Below are positions 1-6,716 of a stretch of DNA of 64,000 nt, one piece after another. Position 1 is the stretch's first letter, and every line of letters begins with the position of its first letter. Source of the stretch: Eubacteriales bacterium (GTDB lineage: Bacteria > Bacillota > Clostridia > Lachnospirales > Lachnospiraceae); contig JAUNUY010000002.1 of the NCBI GenBank assembly GCA_030537935.1, positions 1 through 64,000 of the forward strand, written 5' to 3'. Both the position numbers and the translations under genes were made by a program. The notes beneath the pieces are model-generated. The model saw nothing but the letters and a program-made list of their open reading frames with translations, ran no database searches and had not been told where the DNA came from.

Positions 1-8
1 GAATTGTT

Positions 9-28
9 GTGAGACGTCTACGTCTCAC
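9..28. other. Perfect inverted repeat near left edge
   Basis: Two 9-base arms (9-17 and 20-28) pair perfectly around a 2-base centre. On the minus strand they lie downstream of two tRNA-Ser genes and after a segment (about 29-66) that resembles leader or spacer sequence of Firmicutes rRNA operons. There is no clear T-run, so this looks more like a processing stem than a terminator. The function is inferred. Confidence 0.4.
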
Positions 29-91
29 GGGTTTTCAAGGTTTATCTTATTATTCAGTTGTCAATGTAAGGATATTCTCACAAACATCCAG

Positions 92-180
92 CGGAGAAGG
101 AGGGATTTGAACCCTCGCACGGCTATTCACCGTCTACTCCCTTTCCAGGGGAGCCCCTTCAGCCTCTTGGGTACTTCTCC
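92..180 (-). tRNA. tRNA-Ser (anticodon GGA)
   Basis: Read on the minus strand, a 7-base acceptor stem (GGAGAAG/CTTCTCC) encloses a tRNA of 89 nt with a long variable arm, as expected for serine tRNAs. The anticodon loop reads CTGGAAA, giving anticodon GGA, and the T-loop has GGTTCAAATC. The discriminator is G and CCA is not encoded. It lies 27 bases downstream of the tRNA-Ser(UGA) gene and is probably co-transcribed with it. Confidence 0.95.
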
Positions 181-207
181 CGAAATTTGAAGCGTGTCAA
201 TATCCAG

Positions 208-293
208 CGGAGAAGGTGGGATTCGAACCCACGGCCCCTTACGGAGTCACCGGTTTTCAAGACCGGCTCCTTAAACCACTCGGACACCTCTCC
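208..293 (-). tRNA. tRNA-Ser (anticodon UGA)
   Basis: Read on the minus strand, the acceptor GGAGAGG pairs with CTTCTCC (one G-U pair). The D-arm, a long class II variable arm and a GGTTCGAATC T-loop are present. The anticodon loop CTTGAAA gives UGA, which reads TCA and other TCN codons. It is the first gene of a two-tRNA unit with tRNA-Ser(GGA). CCA is not encoded. Confidence 0.95.
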
Positions 294-356
294 AAACGTT
301 TTTGTCACGTTGTAATGTCAAGTGTCGTCGTTGAATTCTCTCAAGCGACGTATGTT

Positions 357-385
357 ATTGTATCAGATTTCCCCTGCGAATGCAA
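357..385 (-). promoter_or_regulatory. Promoter for tRNA-Ser pair
   Basis: On the minus strand TTGCAT (380-385) and TACAAT (357-362) are separated by 17 bases, a good sigma-A match. Transcription would start near 350, about 57 bases before the first tRNA, and would read on towards the left edge. Confidence 0.6.
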
Positions 386-500
386 GTCCTTTATTTGCAA
401 ATTTCCAATTTAAATTTTGACCATCTGCCGTTACCGTTTCCACCCACAAATTGCGGGCTTTCGCCCTCTGAAAACCCAACATTTGCTTCATTATAATAAG

Positions 501-529
501 ATGACTTTTTTTCATCTTTCCCGTATAAT
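501..529 (+). promoter_or_regulatory. Probable brnQ promoter
   Basis: ATGACT (501-506) and a perfect TATAAT (524-529) are 17 bases apart, 38 bases upstream of the brnQ start. The -35 box is only a 4/6 match. Confidence 0.5.
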
Positions 530-566
530 AGTTCTGTTGCAGACAATGATTGGAAAGGGACTAAAT

Positions 567-1799
567 ATGAACTCCGTAAACAAAGAAGCCCGTATCATGG
601 GTTTTGCACTTTTTGCCATGTATTTCGGTGCCGGCAATCTAATCTTTCCGGCGGCCCTCGGTAACCTCGCCGGCTCAGACTGGTTCATCGGCTTTATCGG
701 ATACATGTTGGCGGACGCCGGCCTGGTTATCCTCACGATGCGCGCCATTATGAAATCCGACCGTTCCTATGAAACGTTATTGGCACCGGTCGGTAATGTC
801 CTGAGCAAGATTCTGATTATCGCCATCAGCCTCTGTATCGGACCGATGATTGCCATCCCGAGAACGGCCGCCACCTCATATGAAACCGGCTTTGCCGACT
901 TAATGCCGTTGCCACTTTATTCGGCACTCTACTTTTTGATTGCCATTGCCGTCTGTCTGAACAGCGGCAGACTAGTGAACATCGTCGGTAAAATCATGAC
1001 CCCCGTCCTCGTCGCCGGCTTACTCATCCTCATTGCCGTCGGCATCTTTTCACCCGCCGGTCCCATCGGCGTCGCGTCGACCGACGGTATTTTGGGTATC
1101 GGTGTATTAAACGGTTTCCAAACCTTAGACGGTTTTGCCGCCATTCTGTTCAGCGCCCTTCTGCTGACGGACATCTATCGAAAACAATACGATGACCGGG
1201 AGACAAACCGGATATTTACCGGTGCTGCGATTATCGCCTTTCTCGGTCTGGCTCTCGTATACGGCGGTCTGACCTACTTGGGTGCCACTTCCGGTCAGTT
1301 GCTACCGAATGCGGACAACGGTACCGATATATTGAGCTTTCTGGTGGGCCGTCTCTTTTCCGGTATCGGCATGCGCCTACTGACGATTGTCATGTTTTTC
1401 GCATGCATGACGACCACCGTCGGCTTAATCGCTTCCATCAGCGAACAGATGCATCGTTACTTACCACGTCTTTCGTACAAAATCTGCGTACTGATAATCG
1501 GCGGGGCAGGTTTTCTCGTTGCCAATGTCGGTCTAAATGCCTTGATTGCCATTGCCGCCCCCATCCTCCTGGTACTCTATCCGCCGGTTTTGATGCTCAT
1601 CATTCACGCCTATGCCAAGCGCATACCTTGCGATGTCATCGGCGCACGGGTGGCATTCGTAATCGCCCTCATCGTGGCAACCCTTCTGCTACTTGTCGAC
1701 GGACTGCCACAGTGGCTCAACGGCATGCCGGTCCTCTCCTACTTTCTGGTCAACCTGCCGTTGCGCATTCGGCAGCATCGGATAAACCGTCCATCATAA
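567..1799 (+). CDS. brnQ: Branched-chain amino acid carrier, BrnQ/LIVCS family
   Basis: A 410-residue, very hydrophobic protein that imports leucine, isoleucine and valine with a cation across the cytoplasmic membrane. The N-terminus has the family's hallmark run ALFAMYFGAGNLIFP (about residues 14-28), followed by about a dozen membrane helices. The start is the ATG after GGAAAGGGA (552-560); an in-frame upstream start at 417 lacks an RBS and would add a non-hydrophobic leader. Family members are usually 430-450 residues, so this is slightly short. It is a single gene, convergent with deoD across a shared terminator. The azlCD exporter genes elsewhere in the window act on the same substrates in the opposite direction. 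Confidence 0.93.
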   Translation: MNSVNKEARIMGFALFAMYFGAGNLIFPAALGNLAGSDWFIGFIGYMLADAGLVILTMRAIMKSDRSYETLLAPVGNVLSKILIIAISLCIGPMIAIPRTAATSYETGFADLMPLPLYSALYFLIAIAVCLNSGRLVNIVGKIMTPVLVAGLLILIAVGIFSPAGPIGVASTDGILGIGVLNGFQTLDGFAAILFSALLLTDIYRKQYDDRETNRIFTGAAIIAFLGLALVYGGLTYLGATSGQLLPNADNGTDILSFLVGRLFSGIGMRLLTIVMFFACMTTTVGLIASISEQMHRYLPRLSYKICVLIIGGAGFLVANVGLNALIAIAAPILLVLYPPVLMLIIHAYAKRIPCDVIGARVAFVIALIVATLLLLVDGLPQWLNGMPVLSYFLVNLPLRIRQHRINRPS

Positions 1800-1820
1800 T
1801 GCCCGTTCAAACGAACAATC

Positions 1821-1868
1821 AAAAAATGCACTGCATCTCCCGATTGCCGGGGGATGCAGTGCATTTTA
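1821..1868. terminator. Bidirectional terminator between brnQ and deoD
   Basis: A long hairpin (arms about 1825-1841 and 1849-1864) is flanked by A-rich sequence on the left and T-rich sequence on the right, so it can end transcription from both convergent genes. It runs into the deoD stop codon. Confidence 0.85.
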
Positions 1869-2576
1869 TATTACGGACAACGCCGTTTCAATCATATCCG
1901 TCAATGACTGCTCCCGGTCACGGGCGTCCATCGACGCGCCGGTGAAGGGCAAATCCGAAATCGTACACATGGCCGCCGCCTCTTTGCCGGCCGCCGTGGC
2001 CGTCATAAACAGAGCCGCCGCCTCCATTTCCACCGCCAAGACATGCATTTCGGCCCAGCGTTTCAGCTCATCCTCGCGGGCACTGTAAAATGTATCTGAT
2101 GAAAGTACATTGCCCACCTTCACCCGGAAATCGTGTGCCGCAGCTGCATCCGCCAAGCGGCGGCTCAAGTCAAAACTCGCAATCGGCGCATAAATACCGG
2201 GTAAGTCGAACTGGTCGGCAAAGTTACCGTTCGTACAAGCCGCTTGAGCGATGACCAAATCGCCCACGGCGACATCTTCCGCCAAACCACCGGCCGTACC
2301 GATACGGATAATCCGTTGCACATCATGGCCATGATATAATTCATAGGCATAGATACCCATGGACGGCATCCCCATGCCGCTGCCCATCACGCTGACACGC
2401 TTTCCACCATACGTCCCAGTAAAACCGAACATATTTCTCGTACGGTTAAAACAACGTGCATCCTTCAAATAATGTTCCGCAATGAACTTCGCACGCAACG
2501 GATCACCCGGCATCAAAACCGTTTCCGCAATCTCACCCCGTGTCGCTTCGATATGCGGCGTCGGTATTTTCATCAT
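1866..2576 (-). CDS. deoD: Purine-nucleoside phosphorylase, DeoD type
   Basis: A 236-residue hexameric-type purine nucleoside phosphorylase that splits (deoxy)nucleosides with phosphate into base and (deoxy)ribose-1-phosphate. Visible landmarks are the N-terminal PHIEA, the phosphate-loop region around MPGDPLRAKF, GSGMGMPSMGIYAYEL, RIGTAGG and the purine-site VEMEAAALF. The length is typical. The ATG is 7 bases after GGAGG and overlaps the tcdA stop codon, so it is translationally coupled as the last gene of a three-gene minus-strand unit. Its sugar phosphate products can feed DeoC, encoded in the ribose operon at 14 kb. Confidence 0.95.
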   Translation of the reverse strand: MMKIPTPHIEATRGEIAETVLMPGDPLRAKFIAEHYLKDARCFNRTRNMFGFTGTYGGKRVSVMGSGMGMPSMGIYAYELYHGHDVQRIIRIGTAGGLAEDVAVGDLVIAQAACTNGNFADQFDLPGIYAPIASFDLSRRLADAAAAHDFRVKVGNVLSSDTFYSAREDELKRWAEMHVLAVEMEAAALFMTATAAGKEAAAMCTISDLPFTGASMDARDREQSLTDMIETALSVI

Positions 2577-3286
2577 CCTGCTTCCTCCCTTAGTAAATCT
2601 CGAATTACCGCACCGGCCACCGTCAATCCGCAGAGACCGGGCACATACGATATGCTGCCCGGTACGCGATCGTCCGCTTCTTCCGCCGGAAGTACCGGTT
2701 GAATTGCCTTTTCCGTCGAATAGACCACCTTCACATCCGTAATACCTTCTTCCTTCAGCCGCTTCCGCAAGGCCTTTGCCAGCGGGCAGGTGTGTGTCTC
2801 GGCAATGTCCGCAATGACGAATGGCTCCGTACCGAGCTTATTACCCGCACCCATGGCCGATATGACCGGCTTACCGCAAACCTTTGCACGGTGGATGACG
2901 GCCAACTTGGCCGCTACCGTATCGACGGCATCGACAATGTAATCATATGGTGTGAAATCGATGACATCCGCATTGTCCGGTAAATAGAACAAGGGATAGA
3001 CGTCCACCGTCGCCGCGGGATTGATGGATAGGACCCGTTCCCGTAAGACGTCCGTTTTCAGACGCCCCGTTGTATTCGTCGTCGCAACCAGTTGCCGATT
3101 CCGATTGGATTCACTGACCGTATCATTGTCTACCAGACCGATACGGCCGACCCCTGCACGAGCCAAGGCCTCCACCGCGTAGCCGCCCACACCGCCAACA
3201 CCAAAAACCAATACCGAAGAGGACGCCAACCGCGCCACGCCGGCTTGACCGACAATTCGTGCCGTCCTTCCCGTCCATGCTTCCAT
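2573..3286 (-). CDS. tcdA: tRNA threonylcarbamoyladenosine dehydratase
   Basis: A 237-residue E1-like (ThiF/MoeB superfamily) enzyme that cyclises t6A37 to ct6A in ANN-decoding tRNAs using ATP. The nucleotide-binding GVGGVGGYAVEALARAG (about residues 29-45), the LVDNDTVSESNRNRQ segment, the catalytic-region GAGNK and the Cys in HTCPLAKALRK fit TcdA/CsdL. The start overlaps the stop of the upstream glycosyltransferase (TAATG), and its end overlaps deoD. An activating enzyme for another small protein is less likely, because no carrier protein or sulfurtransferase gene is nearby. Confidence 0.92.
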   Translation of the reverse strand: MEAWTGRTARIVGQAGVARLASSSVLVFGVGGVGGYAVEALARAGVGRIGLVDNDTVSESNRNRQLVATTNTTGRLKTDVLRERVLSINPAATVDVYPLFYLPDNADVIDFTPYDYIVDAVDTVAAKLAVIHRAKVCGKPVISAMGAGNKLGTEPFVIADIAETHTCPLAKALRKRLKEEGITDVKVVYSTEKAIQPVLPAEEADDRVPGSISYVPGLCGLTVAGAVIRDLLREEAG

Positions 3287-4302
3287 TAATTAAACCCGTA
3301 AAACTTTCTTGAAATCTTGTAACCCGTCAGTGTCAGTTTTCGTCCCACCTTTGAACGAAGCAGCGACAGCCGCCCCATCACACTCCGTCGGATATGGCGA
3401 TAAAGCCGCGGATTTTTCCGTCGTAGATAACGCCACATCGCATCCTTTTTCGTCAATGCTTCCCGTGTCCCGATCCGATTGAGAAGAATGGACGACACCG
3501 TCAGAATAATCGTCTGATAGTGAATCAAGTAGGTCCGCTGCTTCTGTTCCCGCACATCAAACGGATTGCAACAGTCAATCATAAGACAGGTGACCTTGAT
3601 TTGCTGGTCAATCCGGGAACACATGACCGCCTCATTGACACTCTGATCCTCCCGACCGATGTAGTAATAGTAGAGATCCGTATCAATATAATAAATTGTA
3701 CGGACATATTGCATGGGATGGTAGACAAAAATATTATCGACGTAAAACGTATGCTCCGGCAATGTCAACCCGCAATCCGTCAATAACGTCCGACGATACG
3801 TCACCGAATGCATCAGGATATATTGTCCGAGTTTGAATCGTCGCATATCCGCCCAGCGCACCATGGTACGCTCCGGAAAAAGATTTGCATACCGCATGGT
3901 CTTCTTCCTACTCTTACCTTCTTTATCATAGATGAAGTTTGTCAGTATGAGATCCGGAATCTCCCCTGCCGCAACGAGGGTTCGCATCTCCCGAAGCACC
4001 TCTTTCAGAGCTTCTTCCCCGACGCGGTCATCGCTGTCAACCACGCGGAAAAAGATACCGGTCGCCGCCCGCAGACCGGCCATGACCGCACCACCGTGCC
4101 CTTTATTTTCCTGGTCCACAACAATAACCGTGCCGGGATACATTTCTTCATAGTCACGGGCAATCGAAAGAGTCTCATCTTTTGAACCGTCATTGACGAT
4201 GATGATTTCAATATCCGGCCCGCCCGTAAGCAAGCTCTCAATGGCATGCATCATATAGTCACGCGAATTATAACAGGGGACCGCCACAGATAACAGCTTC
4301 AT
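3286..4302 (-). CDS. Glycosyltransferase family 2 protein
   Basis: A 338-residue GT-A fold glycosyltransferase. LSVAVPCYNSRDYMMHAIES opens the nucleotide-sugar domain, IIIVNDGSKDET and a VDSDDRV metal-binding (DxD-like) motif follow, and the C-terminus is basic (residues about 290-338). It probably transfers a sugar from a nucleotide donor to a cell-envelope acceptor; the substrate cannot be read from the sequence. The start is the ATG 5 bases after GGAGG, because an upstream in-frame extension carries the promoter sequence. It is first in a unit with tcdA and deoD, an odd mix suggesting co-transcription for convenience rather than a pathway. Confidence 0.85.
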   Translation of the reverse strand: MKLLSVAVPCYNSRDYMMHAIESLLTGGPDIEIIIVNDGSKDETLSIARDYEEMYPGTVIVVDQENKGHGGAVMAGLRAATGIFFRVVDSDDRVGEEALKEVLREMRTLVAAGEIPDLILTNFIYDKEGKSRKKTMRYANLFPERTMVRWADMRRFKLGQYILMHSVTYRRTLLTDCGLTLPEHTFYVDNIFVYHPMQYVRTIYYIDTDLYYYYIGREDQSVNEAVMCSRIDQQIKVTCLMIDCCNPFDVREQKQRTYLIHYQTIILTVSSILLNRIGTREALTKKDAMWRYLRRKNPRLYRHIRRSVMGRLSLLRSKVGRKLTLTGYKISRKFYGFN

Positions 4303-4342
4303 TTTTCCTCCGTTCATATGCTGTCTGTTCTTATCGCTTCCT

Positions 4343-4370
4343 ATTATATCACAACCTTTTCGGAAAACAA
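4343..4370 (-). promoter_or_regulatory. Promoter of glycosyltransferase-tcdA-deoD unit
   Basis: On the minus strand TTGTTT (4365-4370) is followed after 16 bases by a perfect TATAAT (4343-4348), placing transcription start about 35 bases before the glycosyltransferase ATG. Confidence 0.6.
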
Positions 4371-4480
4371 TATCCGCTTTTTTGTCGTTTTTGCAAAGGT
4401 CGATTGTCAGGCAGTCGGTCGGAATCCGGCATACAGCATCGCCCGATGACATATTTGACGGTACTTTCCGCACGTATTCC

Positions 4481-4509
4481 TTGACAAGCGGGTGCTTTTG
4501 TCGTATCCT
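4481..4509 (+). promoter_or_regulatory. rpsT promoter
   Basis: A perfect TTGACA (4481-4486) and TATCCT (4504-4509) are spaced by 17 bases. The leader to rpsT is about 65 bases. Confidence 0.75.
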
Positions 4510-4582
4510 ATACAAGCACGTTTACATTAGAGCGTCCGTGTCCGATTTTAATGTAGGCAAATATAAAATTGGAGGTGTACAA

Positions 4583-4846
4583 ATGGCTAATATTAAATCT
4601 GCAAAGAAGAGAATCCTGGTAAACCGTACCAAGGCGGCTCGGAATAAGGCAGTTCGTACCGGCGTCAAGACGGCCATCAAAAAAGTTCACGCGGCTATAG
4701 AACTTGGACAGATGGATGAAGCGGTCGTACTGTTGAATCAGGCCAAAAAAGCCATCAATATGGCTTGTACAAAGGGCGTTTATCATAAGAATAATGCAGC
4801 CAGAAAAATTTCCAGATTGACGAAGGCCGTCAATGCTGCGAAATAA
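4583..4846 (+). CDS. rpsT: 30S ribosomal protein S20
   Basis: An 87-residue, lysine- and alanine-rich helical protein beginning MANIKSAKKRILVNRTKAARN, typical of S20, which binds 16S rRNA early in 30S assembly. The start follows a strong GGAGG (4571-4575) by 7 bases. It is transcribed alone from its own promoter, with a tRNA-Lys gene 33 bases downstream that may share the transcript. Confidence 0.97.
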   Translation: MANIKSAKKRILVNRTKAARNKAVRTGVKTAIKKVHAAIELGQMDEAVVLLNQAKKAINMACTKGVYHKNNAARKISRLTKAVNAAK

Positions 4847-4853
4847 CAAGCTT

Positions 4854-4876
4854 TTCATGGAGAGATTCTCCATGAA
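4854..4876 (+). other. Hairpin between rpsT and tRNA-Lys
   Basis: A perfect 10-base stem (4854-4863/4867-4876) with a 3-base loop lies directly after rpsT. No T-run follows and a tRNA begins 4 bases later, so a processing or mRNA-stabilising stem is more likely than a terminator. Confidence 0.5.
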
Positions 4877-4879
4877 CAC

Positions 4880-4952
4880 GGGATATTAGCTCAGTTGGCA
4901 GAGCACTTGACTTTTAATCAAGTTGTCCGGGGTTCGAATCCCCGATATCTCA
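4880..4952 (+). tRNA. tRNA-Lys (anticodon UUU)
   Basis: A 73-nt tRNA with acceptor GGGATAT pairing with ATATCTC (one G-U), a standard D-arm (GCTCAGTTGGCAGAGC), anticodon loop CTTTTAA giving UUU, and T-arm CGGGGTTCGAATCCCCG. The discriminator is A and CCA is not encoded. There is no separate promoter, so it is probably co-transcribed with rpsT and ended by the hairpin at 4971. Confidence 0.96.
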
Positions 4953-4970
4953 CGGCAGATACAAAATCGA

Positions 4971-4997
4971 AGGGACGGTTAAGAACCGTCCCTTTTT
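4971..4997 (+). terminator. Terminator after tRNA-Lys
   Basis: A 10-base stem (AGGGACGGTT/AACCGTCCCT) with a 3-base loop is followed by a T-run, a clear intrinsic terminator. Confidence 0.85.
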
Positions 4998-5003
4998 GTG
5001 CCG

Positions 5004-5043
5004 AAAAAAACAACCGCCGAATCAATCGGCGATTGTTTTTTTC
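5004..5043. terminator. Bidirectional terminator
   Basis: An A-run, a stem around CGCCGA/TCGGCG and a T-run give a symmetric hairpin. It mainly ends the minus-strand membrane protein gene whose stop lies at 5047 and backs up the tRNA-Lys terminator. Confidence 0.8.
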
Positions 5044-5046
5044 AGA

Positions 5047-5730
5047 TTATTTCAAAAAATCCATCATATCCGAAGGAACACCTGATGTCTTCAAATACCA
5101 TTTTCCGTCTTTTTGGATCAACTCCATATCGTCGATCTTTTCCTCTTCATTCCCCATAAAGGACATCTTCATTTTGACGGATACCGTCGCGGTGCCGTCA
5201 CCGTGATCCTCCGAATCGAGAATCTCAAACTCCATGTTTTTAAGGAGACCCTTGGCCAGATCCATGCCCAGCTTCATTTCGGGTGTCTCCATCTCCGCTA
5301 AGACTTTCTCTCTTTCCTCCGGTGATATGTCCGTACAGTCCATCACCTTTTTGATATCGGCATCTTTCAACGCCGTTAAAGCCGCTTTTACCGTTGCTTC
5401 CGGTGTCGTTCCGGCCTTGCCGCCACCCTTCAAAAAAACAATCAAAAGGACGACAACGGCGATAATCGCTACCGCGCCGACTGACAGACCGATAATCAAA
5501 CCCTTTTTCGACTTCTTCGGTGGTCCGCCCGCATTGGGATGACCCTGCTGTCCGTATCCCTGCGGCGGCATGCCCTGAGGCGGCATACCTTGCGGTGCCA
5601 TGCCTTGTTGTGGCATGCCCTGCGGTGCCATACCCTGAGATGCCTGATTGGGCGGCATACCCTGCGGCGGTACTTGATTCGGCGGCATGCCTTGTGGCGG
5701 ATATCCGCCGTTCATGTTGTTATTGTTCAT
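5047..5730 (-). CDS. Pro/Gln/Gly-rich membrane protein with DUF4878-like domain (paralogue A)
   Basis: A 227-residue protein in three parts. The N-terminus (residues 9-72) is a low-complexity tail of PPQGM/APQGM units. A basic PPKKSKKG stop precedes one membrane helix (about 78-100). The C-terminal domain (about 108-227) has a helical start (ATVKAALTALKDADIKKVMD) and a beta-rich end finishing QKDGKWYLKTSG, resembling DUF4878/lumazine-binding-like lipoprotein domains. The tail is probably cytoplasmic and the folded domain outside. The start is the ATG after AGGGGGTTACAG; in-frame sequence upstream covers the promoter. A second copy with the same plan lies immediately upstream. The function is unknown. 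Confidence 0.8.
   Translation of the reverse strand: MNNNNMNGGYPPQGMPPNQVPPQGMPPNQASQGMAPQGMPQQGMAPQGMPPQGMPPQGYGQQGHPNAGGPPKKSKKGLIIGLSVGAVAIIAVVVLLIVFLKGGGKAGTTPEATVKAALTALKDADIKKVMDCTDISPEEREKVLAEMETPEMKLGMDLAKGLLKNMEFEILDSEDHGDGTATVSVKMKMSFMGNEEEKIDDMELIQKDGKWYLKTSGVPSDMMDFLK
5551..5700 (-). repeat. Degenerate 15-base coding repeats (PPQGM units)
   Basis: This stretch encodes about ten imperfect five-residue units of the PPQGM/APQGM/PPNQ type in the N-terminal tail of paralogue A. Such 15-base repeats can expand or contract by slippage without shifting the frame. Confidence 0.8.
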
Positions 5731-5767
5731 CTGTAACCCCCTGTTTCTATAGTATTTTGACACTTTT

Positions 5768-5795
5768 ATTATAGCAAACATCATCACTTTGTCAA
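5768..5795 (-). promoter_or_regulatory. Promoter of paralogue A
   Basis: On the minus strand a perfect TTGACA (5790-5795) and a perfect TATAAT (5768-5773) are 16 bases apart. The sequence around the -35 box (an A-run then ATTGACAAA) is almost identical to that of the paralogue's promoter. Confidence 0.8.
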
Positions 5796-5926
5796 TTTTT
5801 TTATGAAAATTTCGTGTATATTCAGAGTACTTCGTCACTTTCGAATATTATGACCGCATTTGAGCATCATATCCTATCAGATTCGGTTGGTAATTATAAA
5901 AACAAAGCCGACTTTTTGCAATGCCG

Positions 5927-6562
5927 CTATTTAAACTCATTCGTCATTTCGGTAAATGCTCCTTGCGTTTTCATCAGCCATTTACCGTCTTTTTGAACCA
6001 TCTCCACATCGGTGGTTCTTTTTTCCTCCTTACCAAATAGAGACATTTTCATTTCAACGGACACCACCGCCGTACCGTCGCCATGATTCTTGACATCGAG
6101 AATTTCATACTCTACATCCTTCAACATGACCTTTACCATTTCCAGTCCGGCCTTCACGTCCTCCTTCTCATACTCTTTCCGTGCTTTCTCCTTATCCGCC
6201 GCCGACATATCCATGTAATCAAGCATTTTGTCTAAATCGCCATTCTTTAACGCCTTAAAAAAGTCGTGGACCGTGTCCTCCGGCTTTACCTCGACAACAG
6301 GTGTCTCTGTCGGTAAAGTCTTGGATTCACTTTCAGCATCACCTCTGAAAAAGATAACCAAAAGGACGATGGCGGCAATAATCACCACTACACCGATTGA
6401 TAGACCGATTACCAATCCTTTTTTCGACTTCTTCGGCGGCATGCCGCCCGCGGGATAATACGGCTGACCGTACCCCGGCGGTGTTTGATTCGGCGTTCCC
6501 TGTGGTGTCTGATTCGAGGACGCACCTTGTGGCGTATCGTCGCCATTTACTTTGTTGTTCAT
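5927..6562 (-). CDS. Pro/Gln/Gly-rich membrane protein with DUF4878-like domain (paralogue B)
   Basis: A 211-residue paralogue of the next gene downstream with the same layout: a shorter Gln/Thr/Pro-rich N-terminal tail (residues 8-40), MPPKKSKKG, one membrane helix (about 49-72), then an acidic linker and a DUF4878-like domain (about 90-211). Shared landmarks with paralogue A are EILD.(E/K)(N/D)HGDGTA.VSV.MKMS and QKDGKW..KT. The start is the ATG after AGAGGTTTTAAG. It has its own promoter, so the two copies can be expressed independently. Probably a tandem duplication followed by divergence of the tail. The function is unknown. Confidence 0.8.
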   Translation of the reverse strand: MNNKVNGDDTPQGASSNQTPQGTPNQTPPGYGQPYYPAGGMPPKKSKKGLVIGLSIGVVVIIAAIVLLVIFFRGDAESESKTLPTETPVVEVKPEDTVHDFFKALKNGDLDKMLDYMDMSAADKEKARKEYEKEDVKAGLEMVKVMLKDVEYEILDVKNHGDGTAVVSVEMKMSLFGKEEKRTTDVEMVQKDGKWLMKTQGAFTEMTNEFK

Positions 6563-6598
6563 CTTAAAACCTCTTTTTCTACTGTACTGTGTTCTTCC

Positions 6599-6628
6599 AT
6601 TATAATAAAATTTGACTTGTTTTGTCAA
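6599..6628 (-). promoter_or_regulatory. Promoter of paralogue B
   Basis: On the minus strand perfect TTGACA (6623-6628) and TATAAT (6599-6604) boxes are 18 bases apart. It shares the A-run plus ATTGACAAA block with the promoter of paralogue A, supporting duplication of gene plus promoter. Confidence 0.75.
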
Positions 6629-6716
6629 TTTTTTTATGAATTACACGTATACCCGACAACAAGCTTTTTCAATTCGAACAACAACGACACTGAACAAACG
6701 CCGACAGTTAACGGCC

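Noticed and set aside
216-413. A 65-codon plus-strand open frame over the tRNA-Ser(UGA) gene
   Set aside because: It is the antisense of a tRNA plus its promoter and has no RBS.
4303-4515. N-terminal extension of the glycosyltransferase to 4515
   Set aside because: The extension covers a good promoter and lies upstream of a strong RBS. The GT2 fold starts directly at the shorter ATG.
5551-5700. PPQGM repeats as a CRISPR or mobile repeat
   Set aside because: The repeats are in frame, degenerate and part of a membrane protein tail, without spacers.
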